Of a stretch of DNA of 64,000 nucleotides, positions 26,061 through 33,777 are shown in pieces. The stretch comes from JAFARZ01 sp036490795 (GTDB taxonomy: Bacteria > Actinomycetota > Actinomycetes > Streptosporangiales > Streptosporangiaceae). The first letter of the stretch is position 1, and every line of letters begins with the position of its first letter. Both the position numbers and the translations under genes were made by a program. The DNA is taken from the NCBI GenBank assembly GCA_036490795.1, contig DASXDG010000405.1, forward strand, positions 17,569 through 81,568, in the 5' to 3' direction. Under the pieces are notes generated by a model. It made no database searches. It was not told where the DNA came from and worked only from the letters and a program-made list of their open reading frames with translations.

Positions 26061-29000
26061 ATGGAGGCGCCGCTCATCGACCCGCGGACGTACGACGGGA
26101 TCGTCAAGCGCACCGCGCAGCTTGCCGGGGACTTCAGTGGCTGGCGGCCAGCACCGGACGGGCAGCCAGACCCCGGCAGCGCGCTGATCGGGGTCTTCGG
26201 CCGCTTCGCCGAACTGGTGATAGAGCGCCTCAACCGCTCACCGGACAAGCACTACCTCGCGTTCTTGAACCTCATCGGCGCCTCGCCACTCCCACCGCGG
26301 CCCGCGCGCGTGCCGCTGACCTTTAACCTCGCGGCGGGCAGCCCTGTCGACGCGGCGGTCCCGGCGGGCTCCCTGGCCGCGGCGCCGCCGCTTGCCGGTG
26401 AGCAGGACGAGGTGATCTTCGAAACCGAGCGTCCGCTCACCCTCACCCGGACCCAGCTCCGGGCGGTCTACGTCAGCGACACCGAACACGACACCTATGA
26501 TGACCGCTTCGCGCGGGCGGCCGGCCCGAGCGACGAGCCGTTCGCTGTGTTCACGGCCGGCCAGCCGTCGCCCCATCAGCTGTATCTGGCCTGCGATCCG
26601 CTGCTGGCTCAGCCGGGCGTCAAGGATGTGCTGGTCACGCTCGTGTCGCCGGACAGCTGGCAGTGGCTGAACTGGCCGGTCACGTGGGCGTACTGGGACG
26701 GGGCCGGCTGGCGCGCGATCACCGTCAGCTCCGAGGTGCGGGACGGCGCCTGGCGGGTGAGCCTGCCAGCCCTGCCCGAGCTGGCCCCGTCCCCGGTGGA
26801 CGGGATCGAGGCGTGCTGGCTGCGTGCGGAGCTCGCGATGCCGCTCCCCCCTGGCGTCAGCGACCAGGTCCCCGAGTCGGTCGCCATCGGCGCCAGGGAT
26901 CCACGGAACCTGACGCTGCCGCTGTCCCCGTTTCCCGCGGACAGTCCCGTCAAGCGGTTCTACTTGAGCGCGGACGAGGCGTTCGCCGCCGGAGGCGCTC
27001 AGGTGAAGATGCGGGTCCGGCTGGCCGAACCGGGCGCCGGCGACGTCCGGCTCGACTGGCTCTACCACGCGGAAACCGGGTGGGTGTCTCTGGGAAAGTC
27101 CGGCTCCGCGGGCCAGGAAGGCCAGCCGGACCAGGGAAACTCCGAGTTCAGCGACGGCACCCTGGCCTTCACCCGGGAAGGCGAGATCAGCTTCCGCGTT
27201 CCGATGTCGTGGCCGCGGACACTGCACCGCACCCGCACCGGCCGCTGGCTCCGCATCGACATCACCGACGAGGCCGGGCAGTACACGACACCGCCGGTCA
27301 TCTCGGAGCTCACCGTCGACACCGACTGGGCGCTGCCGCGGGCCGGTGACATCACCGTCAGCAGCAAGCAGGGCGCGCCTAGCGCCCCTGTCCCTGCGCC
27401 GGCCGCGTTCGCCAACGGCAGCGACATCGACCTGACCATGGATTTCTACCCGCTGGGTCATCAGCCTCAGTTCAACGACACCTGCTACGTCGCCTGCCCG
27501 GACGACCTGGCCAGGCCTGGCGCGGTCATCACGCTCAGCGTGACGCTGGCCAACCCGCCGGGTTCGCCGCAGGATCCGGTCCCGCCGGTGCGCACCGACG
27601 GCAATCCGAAGATCGCCTGGGAAGTGTCGGACGGCAGCCGGTGGCACTCCACCGACGCCGCCTACCTGTTCACCGGCAACGGCGAGGTGCTCCTCACGCT
27701 GCCCGATCCGCTCGGCCCAGGTGAGGTCAACGGTGCGCGGGGATACTGGATACGGGCACGGCTGGCCAGCGGGAACTACGGGAAGCCGGCCAGCTATGAG
27801 CAGAACGAGGACGGCACCTACACCTATACACCGGCGACCTTCGCTCCTCCGGTCATCAAGACCATCGAGGTGACCGCGACCGCGCCCGCGCAACGGCCGG
27901 CTCCGGTCAGCGCCTGCCTGAGCTACAACGACTTCCGTTACATCAGACATGACCACGAGAACTCGCTGTTCCCTCCCTTTACCCCTACCGCGGACGACAG
28001 GCCGGCGCTCTACCTGGGGTTCGACCAGGTGTTCGGCCCGCATCCGGTGACGCTGTTCCTAGAGGTGGAACCACCCCTTCCCGAACAAGTGGCGGCCGAG
28101 CACCTAACCGGGTCCGAAGCAGCCACCTCTGTTCTGATCACCTGGGAATATTCCAGCCAGGACGGGTGGGAGCCGCTCGGAGCGGTGGACGAGACGCGAG
28201 GCCTGAGCGACCGCGGCCTGGTCACGTTCCCCGGGCCGGGGGACCTTGTCTCACGCCAGCGTTTCGGGCGGGCCCTGCACTGGCTTCGGCTGCGCTGGCA
28301 GACCGGCACGTTCCCGCTTCCGCCCCGGCTGCGGCGGGTGCTGCTCAACACCACCTGGGCGGCCCAGGTCACGACCGTGACCGACGAGATCCTCGGCTCC
28401 GGAACCGGCGACCCCGGTCAGGCGTTCACCGCGGCGCACACGCCCGTCCAGCCCGGCCAGCAGGTATCGGTGCGCGAACCCCGGGCACCGGTTCCCGCCG
28501 AGGAGCAGGCCATCGCCGACGTCGAGGGCGCCGATGCCATTTCCGTGATCCTCGACGCCGCCGGTCAGCCGGAAGAGATCTGGGTTCGCTGGCACGCCGT
28601 GCCGGACTTCTACCAGTCCGGCCCGCGGGACCGGCACTATACCGCCGACCCGGAATCCGGCGTGATCCGGTTCGGCGACGGCACATCCGCGATGATCCCG
28701 CCCATCGGGCAGAACAATATCCGGATGACGTACCGCGTCGGCGGCGGCCAGCAGGGCAACCGGCCCAGCTCGACGATCGTCGAGCTGAAGTCCGGCATTC
28801 CCTACATCGAGGGTGTCACCAACAACCAGCCGAGCCAAGGCGGCGCGCCCGCCGAGCCGATGAACCGGGTGAAGGCGCGAGGACCGAGGGTACTGCGCCA
28901 CCGCGACCGGGCGATCGCAGCGCAGGATCTCGAGGACCTGGCCCTCGCCGCGTCCGCCAATGTGGCCACCGCGACCGCTATCGTGCCGATATTCAATCCG

Positions 29001-29636
29001 AACAGCCTCTGGCTTGACCCGGATCACCCCATCCCCACCCCCGCCCACGAAGAGGTGAAGGCAGGCCGGATGGGCGTGGTCATCGTGCCGGACGAGCCCG
29101 GCTCCGGCCGGCCGACGCCGAGCCTGGTCCTGCTCGGCCAGGTCCGGGACTACCTGCTCGATCGCTGCCCGCCCACCGCTGAGCTGTGGGTGTCCGGGCC
29201 GGAGTGGATCGCCATCTCGGTCCGGGCCACGGTCGCCGTCACCTCGGTCGACGAGGCCGGCCAGGCCATCGACAGGGCCAGGATGGCGCTCGAACGCTAT
29301 CTGCACCCGCTGACCGGCGGGCGGGCCGGCCAGGGGTGGGCGCTCGGCACCTGGCCGCACGCCTCGGACCTGTCCGCGCTGCTCGAAACGGTCCCCGGCG
29401 TGGACTATGTGGACGGCCTGACCATGACATACCAGCCGCGGACACCGGACGAGAGGCGCGAGCTTGAGCTTAAGCGGATCCTGGAGCGACCGCTCACCGA
29501 GCCGCCCGAGCCGCCGGAACTGCAGCGCGACCTAGTGGAGTGGCTGGCCCGCGCCCTGGTGTACTCCGGTCCGCACGACGTCAGCGTCGTGTTTGGAGTA
29601 AGCACCCGGGCCACCGCCGTGACCAGCGGACCGTAG
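26061..29636 (+). CDS. Large baseplate protein (baseplate J / Afp11-like)
   Basis: Wedge protein of 1191 residues, a length usual for the large J-like baseplate component of CIS. Seen: N-terminal YDGIVKRTAQLAGDFSGWRP, long beta-rich middle with repeated domains (RWLRIDITDEAG, GYWIRARLASGNYG, LHWLRLRWQTG), and a C-terminal J-like segment with YTADPESGVIRFGDG, MTYRVGGGQQGN and VKARGPRVLRHRDRAIAAQD. It probably forms the wedges around the spike together with gp25 and the next two proteins. Confidence 0.93.
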   Translation: MEAPLIDPRTYDGIVKRTAQLAGDFSGWRPAPDGQPDPGSALIGVFGRFAELVIERLNRSPDKHYLAFLNLIGASPLPPRPARVPLTFNLAAGSPVDAAVPAGSLAAAPPLAGEQDEVIFETERPLTLTRTQLRAVYVSDTEHDTYDDRFARAAGPSDEPFAVFTAGQPSPHQLYLACDPLLAQPGVKDVLVTLVSPDSWQWLNWPVTWAYWDGAGWRAITVSSEVRDGAWRVSLPALPELAPSPVDGIEACWLRAELAMPLPPGVSDQVPESVAIGARDPRNLTLPLSPFPADSPVKRFYLSADEAFAAGGAQVKMRVRLAEPGAGDVRLDWLYHAETGWVSLGKSGSAGQEGQPDQGNSEFSDGTLAFTREGEISFRVPMSWPRTLHRTRTGRWLRIDITDEAGQYTTPPVISELTVDTDWALPRAGDITVSSKQGAPSAPVPAPAAFANGSDIDLTMDFYPLGHQPQFNDTCYVACPDDLARPGAVITLSVTLANPPGSPQDPVPPVRTDGNPKIAWEVSDGSRWHSTDAAYLFTGNGEVLLTLPDPLGPGEVNGARGYWIRARLASGNYGKPASYEQNEDGTYTYTPATFAPPVIKTIEVTATAPAQRPAPVSACLSYNDFRYIRHDHENSLFPPFTPTADDRPALYLGFDQVFGPHPVTLFLEVEPPLPEQVAAEHLTGSEAATSVLITWEYSSQDGWEPLGAVDETRGLSDRGLVTFPGPGDLVSRQRFGRALHWLRLRWQTGTFPLPPRLRRVLLNTTWAAQVTTVTDEILGSGTGDPGQAFTAAHTPVQPGQQVSVREPRAPVPAEEQAIADVEGADAISVILDAAGQPEEIWVRWHAVPDFYQSGPRDRHYTADPESGVIRFGDGTSAMIPPIGQNNIRMTYRVGGGQQGNRPSSTIVELKSGIPYIEGVTNNQPSQGGAPAEPMNRVKARGPRVLRHRDRAIAAQDLEDLALAASANVATATAIVPIFNPNSLWLDPDHPIPTPAHEEVKAGRMGVVIVPDEPGSGRPTPSLVLLGQVRDYLLDRCPPTAELWVSGPEWIAISVRATVAVTSVDEAGQAIDRARMALERYLHPLTGGRAGQGWALGTWPHASDLSALLETVPGVDYVDGLTMTYQPRTPDERRELELKRILERPLTEPPEPPELQRDLVEWLARALVYSGPHDVSVVFGVSTRATAVTSGP

Positions 29637-29646
29637 AGGAGAGCCG

Positions 29647-30603
29647 ATGCCGATTCCGCTGCCGGACCTGGACGACAGGAGCTTCGCCGAATTGACGGCG
29701 GAGGCCGCGACGCTGATCCCTGGCCTGGACCCGGCCTGGACCAACTACAACCCGAGCGATCCGGGCATCACGCTCGTCGAACTGCTGGCGTGGCTCACCG
29801 AGATGCTCTTGTACCAGGTCAATCAGATACCGCCGGCCAGCACAGAGAAGTTCCTCGAACTGCTGAACGGACATGACTGGGTCAGGCCGCCCGGAGTCAG
29901 CCTGGACGCCGCGATCCGGCAGACGATCCGCGACCTGCGCGACCGCTACCGCGCCGTCACCGCCGAGGACTACGAATGGCTGGCGCTGCACGCCTGGCCT
30001 TCGACCGAGGAGGCCAGGCGGCTGCCTGGCGGCGGCAAGCTCATCCGGGCCAGCTGCATACCAGGGCGCGACCTGGCCGCCCCCGATCCCAAGGACCGGC
30101 GCGCCGACGCGCCGGCGCACGTCAGCCTGGTGGTCATCCCGGCGCCGGGAATTGCGGCCGACGAGGACGTGCTGTACGACGCGCTGTGGCGCTTCTTCGA
30201 CGAACGCCGCACCCTGACCACCCGGCAGCATGTGGTGGGACCGCGCTATGTGCCCATCCAGATCTCCGCGAACCTGGCACTGCACGACGGCGCGGAGCCG
30301 CTCAAGGCGCTCGCCGCCGCCCGCCAGGATCTGATGACCTACTACGACCCGCTGACCGGCGGGCCCAACCGGAAGGGCTGGCCACTTGGCCGGGCGGTCT
30401 ACCCGTCGGAGGCCGCCGCCGTACTCGAACGGGCCTGGCTGGTGGATTACGTGGAGGACGTCACGGTGACCCGCACCGTCCCAGCTGAGCGCACGGCGGC
30501 CGCGGACGGCGCCGTCGTGCTGGACGCCGACGAGCTCGTGCGGCTTGTCTCGACCGGGCTGGTCGGCTATGACGTGCACGGACGTCGCCATGTGGAGCCA
30601 TGA
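29647..30603 (+). CDS. Second baseplate J-like protein (Afp12-like)
   Basis: Baseplate protein of 318 residues. Seen: PLPDLDDRSFAELTAEA, NYNPSDPGITLVELLAWLTE and DRYRAVTAEDYEWLALHAWP, then VSLVVIPAPG and RYVPIQISANLAL, the pattern of compact J-like assembly proteins. AGAGGAGAG precedes ATG 29647. Its stop overlaps the next ATG (ATGA). It is expected to partner the larger J-like protein in wedge formation. Confidence 0.9.
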   Translation: MPIPLPDLDDRSFAELTAEAATLIPGLDPAWTNYNPSDPGITLVELLAWLTEMLLYQVNQIPPASTEKFLELLNGHDWVRPPGVSLDAAIRQTIRDLRDRYRAVTAEDYEWLALHAWPSTEEARRLPGGGKLIRASCIPGRDLAAPDPKDRRADAPAHVSLVVIPAPGIAADEDVLYDALWRFFDERRTLTTRQHVVGPRYVPIQISANLALHDGAEPLKALAAARQDLMTYYDPLTGGPNRKGWPLGRAVYPSEAAAVLERAWLVDYVEDVTVTRTVPAERTAAADGAVVLDADELVRLVSTGLVGYDVHGRRHVEP

Positions 30604-31385
30604 TGGACACAGCACGAGTGGGTAAGGCACCGGTCGACCTGGTGCCTCCGGCCAGCGGCTATCTCGATTACCTGCCTGCCCTCTTCCGCGCCGACCCGTT
30701 CGCCGGGCGGTTCCTGCTGGCCTTCGAGGCGGTGCTGAGCGGCCTGAATGACCAGCAGGGACTGGAAACGGTGATCGGCCGGATCGCTGACTTCTTCGAT
30801 CCGGCCACGACCGAGCCCGATTTCCTGCCCTGGCTGGCCGGCTGGGTCGCACTCAGCCTGCGCGCCGACTGGGATGACCGGATGCGGCGCGACTTCATCG
30901 GTCAGATCGTGCCGCTTTACCGGCTGCGCGGCACCCGGGCCGGCCTGCTGCGCGTGCTCACGCTATACACCGGGGAGCAGGTCCAGGTCTTCGACGCGTT
31001 CGACAAGCCACCCTATTTCTTCGAGGTGCAGCTGACGCTGAGCGAGCCCGACCCGAAGCTGCTGCGGGCCAAACAGCAGATAGCTCGCGCCATCATCGAC
31101 CAGGAAAAGCCGGCGCACACCTTTTACGCACTGCGGGTCGTGGTGCCGACGATGCGGCTGGTGTCGGAGGAACTGCATGAGCGGACGGGCGCGCCGCTGC
31201 TGATCCTCGGCAAGAACACCGTGCTGGGAACGGACCCGGCGGATGAGGAGGAACAGGCCGATGGCCGATTATCCACTCCCCGAATACATCAACAAACGGG
31301 ACCGGTATTTCGACGGCCAGTACCTGAAAGACAAGGACTTCACCGACGAGCAGAACTATCAGCGCGACCGCGAGCACAGGATTAA
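30600..31385 (+). CDS. Phage tail protein I-like baseplate component with unusual 3' overlap
   Basis: Protein of 261 residues of the gpI/TIGR02242 type. Seen: YLDYLPALFRADPFAGRFLL, PDFLPWLAGWVALSL, RRDFIGQIVPLYRLRGTRAG. Family-like sequence ends near VLGTDPADEEEQ (about residue 220). The remaining ~41 residues are read from the first 125 bp of the tail-fibre gene in another frame and are Arg/Gln-rich. Either the proteins truly overlap or the natural stop was lost by a small indel near 31255. Functional wedge role is unaffected in either case (inference). Confidence 0.85.
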   Translation: MMDTARVGKAPVDLVPPASGYLDYLPALFRADPFAGRFLLAFEAVLSGLNDQQGLETVIGRIADFFDPATTEPDFLPWLAGWVALSLRADWDDRMRRDFIGQIVPLYRLRGTRAGLLRVLTLYTGEQVQVFDAFDKPPYFFEVQLTLSEPDPKLLRAKQQIARAIIDQEKPAHTFYALRVVVPTMRLVSEELHERTGAPLLILGKNTVLGTDPADEEEQADGRLSTPRIHQQTGPVFRRPVPERQGLHRRAELSARPRAQD

Positions 31386-33543
31386 CCGCCTGCTGCACGG
31401 GCCTGGCGTCGCGGACGGCCTGACCGTCACGTTCTCGGTGGCGAACCAGGTGACCGTCGCCCCTGGCACCGCCCTCGACCAAGACGGCTATCAGCTGGTG
31501 CTCGCCGAGGCCACCAAGGTCGACCTGCCCGGCGGGGACTTCAACGGCAAACAGGGCGTGCTGCTGTATATCAGCTACCTGGAGACTCCCGTCGACCGGC
31601 AGCCCGATGGCGGCAGCGATGACTACACCCGGTGGCTGGAACGCCCCGAGCTGACCGCGCTCGCGCCGGGTCAGGACTATCCGGGCAAGGCACCGCCCGT
31701 GCTGCTCGCGACGCTCGGGCTTGACGACGCGGGCCGGGTGACCATTGACAACGCGGTGCGCACCTACACGGGTCTGCGGATGCCCGGCTCCACCGCGGAC
31801 GCCGTCACGATGCGCGCGACGAGCGCCGGCTCGGTGCGGATCGACGGCTCGCTGACCGTCGACGGGAACGCCGGCGTCGGCACCGCGAAGCCCGCGGCGA
31901 AGCTGGAGGTGGCCGGCGGCGGCGGCTCGACCGTCGATCTGCTGGTCAACGGGCGGCTGCGGTCGAACAACAACGAGGGCGGACTGTGGGTGGCGGAAGA
32001 CCGCTTCTTCGGCGGCTTGGACACCAGCAAGGTCGGCATCTACAACAACAAAGCCTGGCGGCTCATGGTGCTCAGCAACGGCAACATCGGCGTCGGCACC
32101 ATCAACCCGGAGTGCAGCCTGCACGTCAACGTCGCCGCGTCCTCGGCGCCGATCCGGGCTCTCCAGCTCGACGTCCAGTCGTTCGAGGGTGAGGCCAACG
32201 CGAAGGCGAGTTCGTTCCTGAGCGTGCGGGACGTCAAGGCCGGGAGTGTTCACTTCCTCATCCGCGGGGACGGGAACGTCGGCGTCGGCACCGCGAACCC
32301 CGGGGCGAAGCTGGAGGTAGCCGGCGGCGGCGGCCAGTCGGTCGATCTGCTGGTCAACGGGCGGCTGCGGTCGAACAGCAACGACGGCGGGCTGTGGGTG
32401 GCGCAAGACCGTTTCATCGGCGGGTTCGACACCAGCAAGGTCGGCATCCATAGCGGCAGCGCCTGGCGGTTCGCGGTGCTCAGCAGCGGCAAAGTCGGCA
32501 TCGCCAGCACGAACCCGGTCAACGACCTGGACATCGGCGGTTTCGAAGACCAGGACAGGTACCTGGCGCTGAAGGTCCGCGGGGGGAACCGCAACCGCTC
32601 CGGCATCAAGATGTGGGCCGATAGGGAAGACTACGGCATCTCCGTCCAGTACGACGAACGTCTGGCGGCGGGCGAGGGCCTGCATATAAGGACGCATCAC
32701 TTCGAACCGGAGGGCTCGACCAAGCTGTTCATCAGCCGGGGAAACGGCAGGGTAGGCATCGGGACGACCGCCCCCGGGGGGAACCTGCACATCGACGTGC
32801 CCGAGTCCGCGCAGCCGATCCACGCGAACCTGATCGACGTGCGATCGTTCAAGACCACCGCGAACGCGAAGGCGAGCAGCTTCCTGCGCCTGCGGGACAT
32901 CGGCGCCGGAACCGCCACCGTCTTCACCGTCAACGGCGACGGCGGCGTCGGCATCGGTACGAGCAACACCCAGAACCAGAGGCTCGTCGTTGCGGGTGGT
33001 GCGGCATGGTTCCAGGGGGACGCGTTCGTAAGCGGCCGCCTAGTCTACTGGTGGGGTCCAGACAACCGCTGGAAGAAGTTCGAAAACAGGGCGAACGACT
33101 ACGCTGGCTCCTACAACACCGATGGACCCAATACCTCCGATGTACGGCTCAAGAGCGACGTGCAGCCGCTCAGCGGTGCGTTGGACCTGGTCAAGAAGCT
33201 GCGGGGCGTTCGCTACCAGTGGGGCGAGGACGGGCTCAGCCACTTCACCCGTGACATCGAGAGCGAAGTCTGCGCCGGGCCGGACGCGACACAAGACCAG
33301 GATCGGCAGGTCCGTGAGGAGGTGCTCGCCGAGGCGCTGGCCGCGCTGGCCGGCGACCGCATCGGCCTGATCGCGCAGGACGTGGAGGCGGTGCTGCCCG
33401 AGCTGGTCTACGCGAACAAAGAGGGATACAAGCACATCCGTTATCAGCACCTGACCGCGTTGCTGGCCGAGGCGATCAAGGAGCAGGACGCCGCGCTGCG
33501 CGCGCTGTCCGCCGAAGTCGCCGCCCTGCGGGCGGGCCAGTAG
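31261..33543 (+). CDS. CIS tail fibre with S74-type intramolecular chaperone
   Basis: Receptor-binding fibre of 760 residues. Seen: a baseplate-anchoring N-terminus (YINKRDRYFDGQYLKDKDF), repeated VGIGTT/VGVGTANPGAKLEV beta motifs, and a C-terminal peptidase S74-like chaperone domain: TSDVRLKSDVQPL (candidate self-cleavage Ser), IGLIAQDVEAVLPELV and HIRYQHLTALLAEAIKEQD. Such chaperones trimerise fibres and then cleave themselves off. Two long internal duplications are listed separately. ATG 31261 with AGGAGG upstream; an ORF start at 31243 is less likely. Target cell type cannot be told, but the cargo domains point to eukaryotes. Confidence 0.92.
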   Translation: MADYPLPEYINKRDRYFDGQYLKDKDFTDEQNYQRDREHRINRLLHGPGVADGLTVTFSVANQVTVAPGTALDQDGYQLVLAEATKVDLPGGDFNGKQGVLLYISYLETPVDRQPDGGSDDYTRWLERPELTALAPGQDYPGKAPPVLLATLGLDDAGRVTIDNAVRTYTGLRMPGSTADAVTMRATSAGSVRIDGSLTVDGNAGVGTAKPAAKLEVAGGGGSTVDLLVNGRLRSNNNEGGLWVAEDRFFGGLDTSKVGIYNNKAWRLMVLSNGNIGVGTINPECSLHVNVAASSAPIRALQLDVQSFEGEANAKASSFLSVRDVKAGSVHFLIRGDGNVGVGTANPGAKLEVAGGGGQSVDLLVNGRLRSNSNDGGLWVAQDRFIGGFDTSKVGIHSGSAWRFAVLSSGKVGIASTNPVNDLDIGGFEDQDRYLALKVRGGNRNRSGIKMWADREDYGISVQYDERLAAGEGLHIRTHHFEPEGSTKLFISRGNGRVGIGTTAPGGNLHIDVPESAQPIHANLIDVRSFKTTANAKASSFLRLRDIGAGTATVFTVNGDGGVGIGTSNTQNQRLVVAGGAAWFQGDAFVSGRLVYWWGPDNRWKKFENRANDYAGSYNTDGPNTSDVRLKSDVQPLSGALDLVKKLRGVRYQWGEDGLSHFTRDIESEVCAGPDATQDQDRQVREEVLAEALAALAGDRIGLIAQDVEAVLPELVYANKEGYKHIRYQHLTALLAEAIKEQDAALRALSAEVAALRAGQ
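31897..32500 (+). repeat. Duplicated segment inside the tail-fibre gene
   Basis: About 190 bp at 31897-32090 recur at 32308-32500 (offset 411 bp) with scattered changes. Both encode KLEVAGGGG, DLLVNGRLRSN and DTSKVGI with different residues in between. A shorter related pair (ANAKASSFL) occurs near 32200 and 32865. Looks like modular duplication of shaft units. Confidence 0.85.
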
Positions 33544-33567
33544 CCGACGAGCAGCAAGGAGGATCTC

Positions 33568-33771
33568 ATGCGGGAACAGGTCGAGCAGCGGGTCAGCGAG
33601 CTCAAGGCCGAGCAGGACAAGGGCCAGCAGATGCTCGCCGAACTGGAGAGCAAGGAGGTTGAGCTACGGCAGACTCTGCTGCGCATCAACGGCGCGATTC
33701 AGGTTCTCGAGGAACTGATCGCGGACGCGGCACAGCAGGACGGCGCTAGCCTTTCCGCCGTGCCCAGCTAG
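33568..33771 (+). CDS. Small coiled-coil CIS protein
   Basis: Protein of 67 residues, predicted almost wholly helical with heptad pattern: VEQRVSELKAEQDKGQQMLA, ELESKEVELRQTLLRINGA. AAGGAGG precedes ATG 33568. It ends the structural operon, 6 bp before the stop of the convergent DUF4157 toxin-like gene. No family recognised; a fibre-associated or cargo-loading role is possible. Confidence 0.8.
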   Translation: MREQVEQRVSELKAEQDKGQQMLAELESKEVELRQTLLRINGAIQVLEELIADAAQQDGASLSAVPS

Positions 33772-33777
33772 CGCCCG

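Noticed and set aside
26238..28043. Frames of 400-600 residues antisense to baseplate genes
   Set aside because: Arg/Gly/Ala-rich composition, no domains, fully inside proven baseplate coding sequence.
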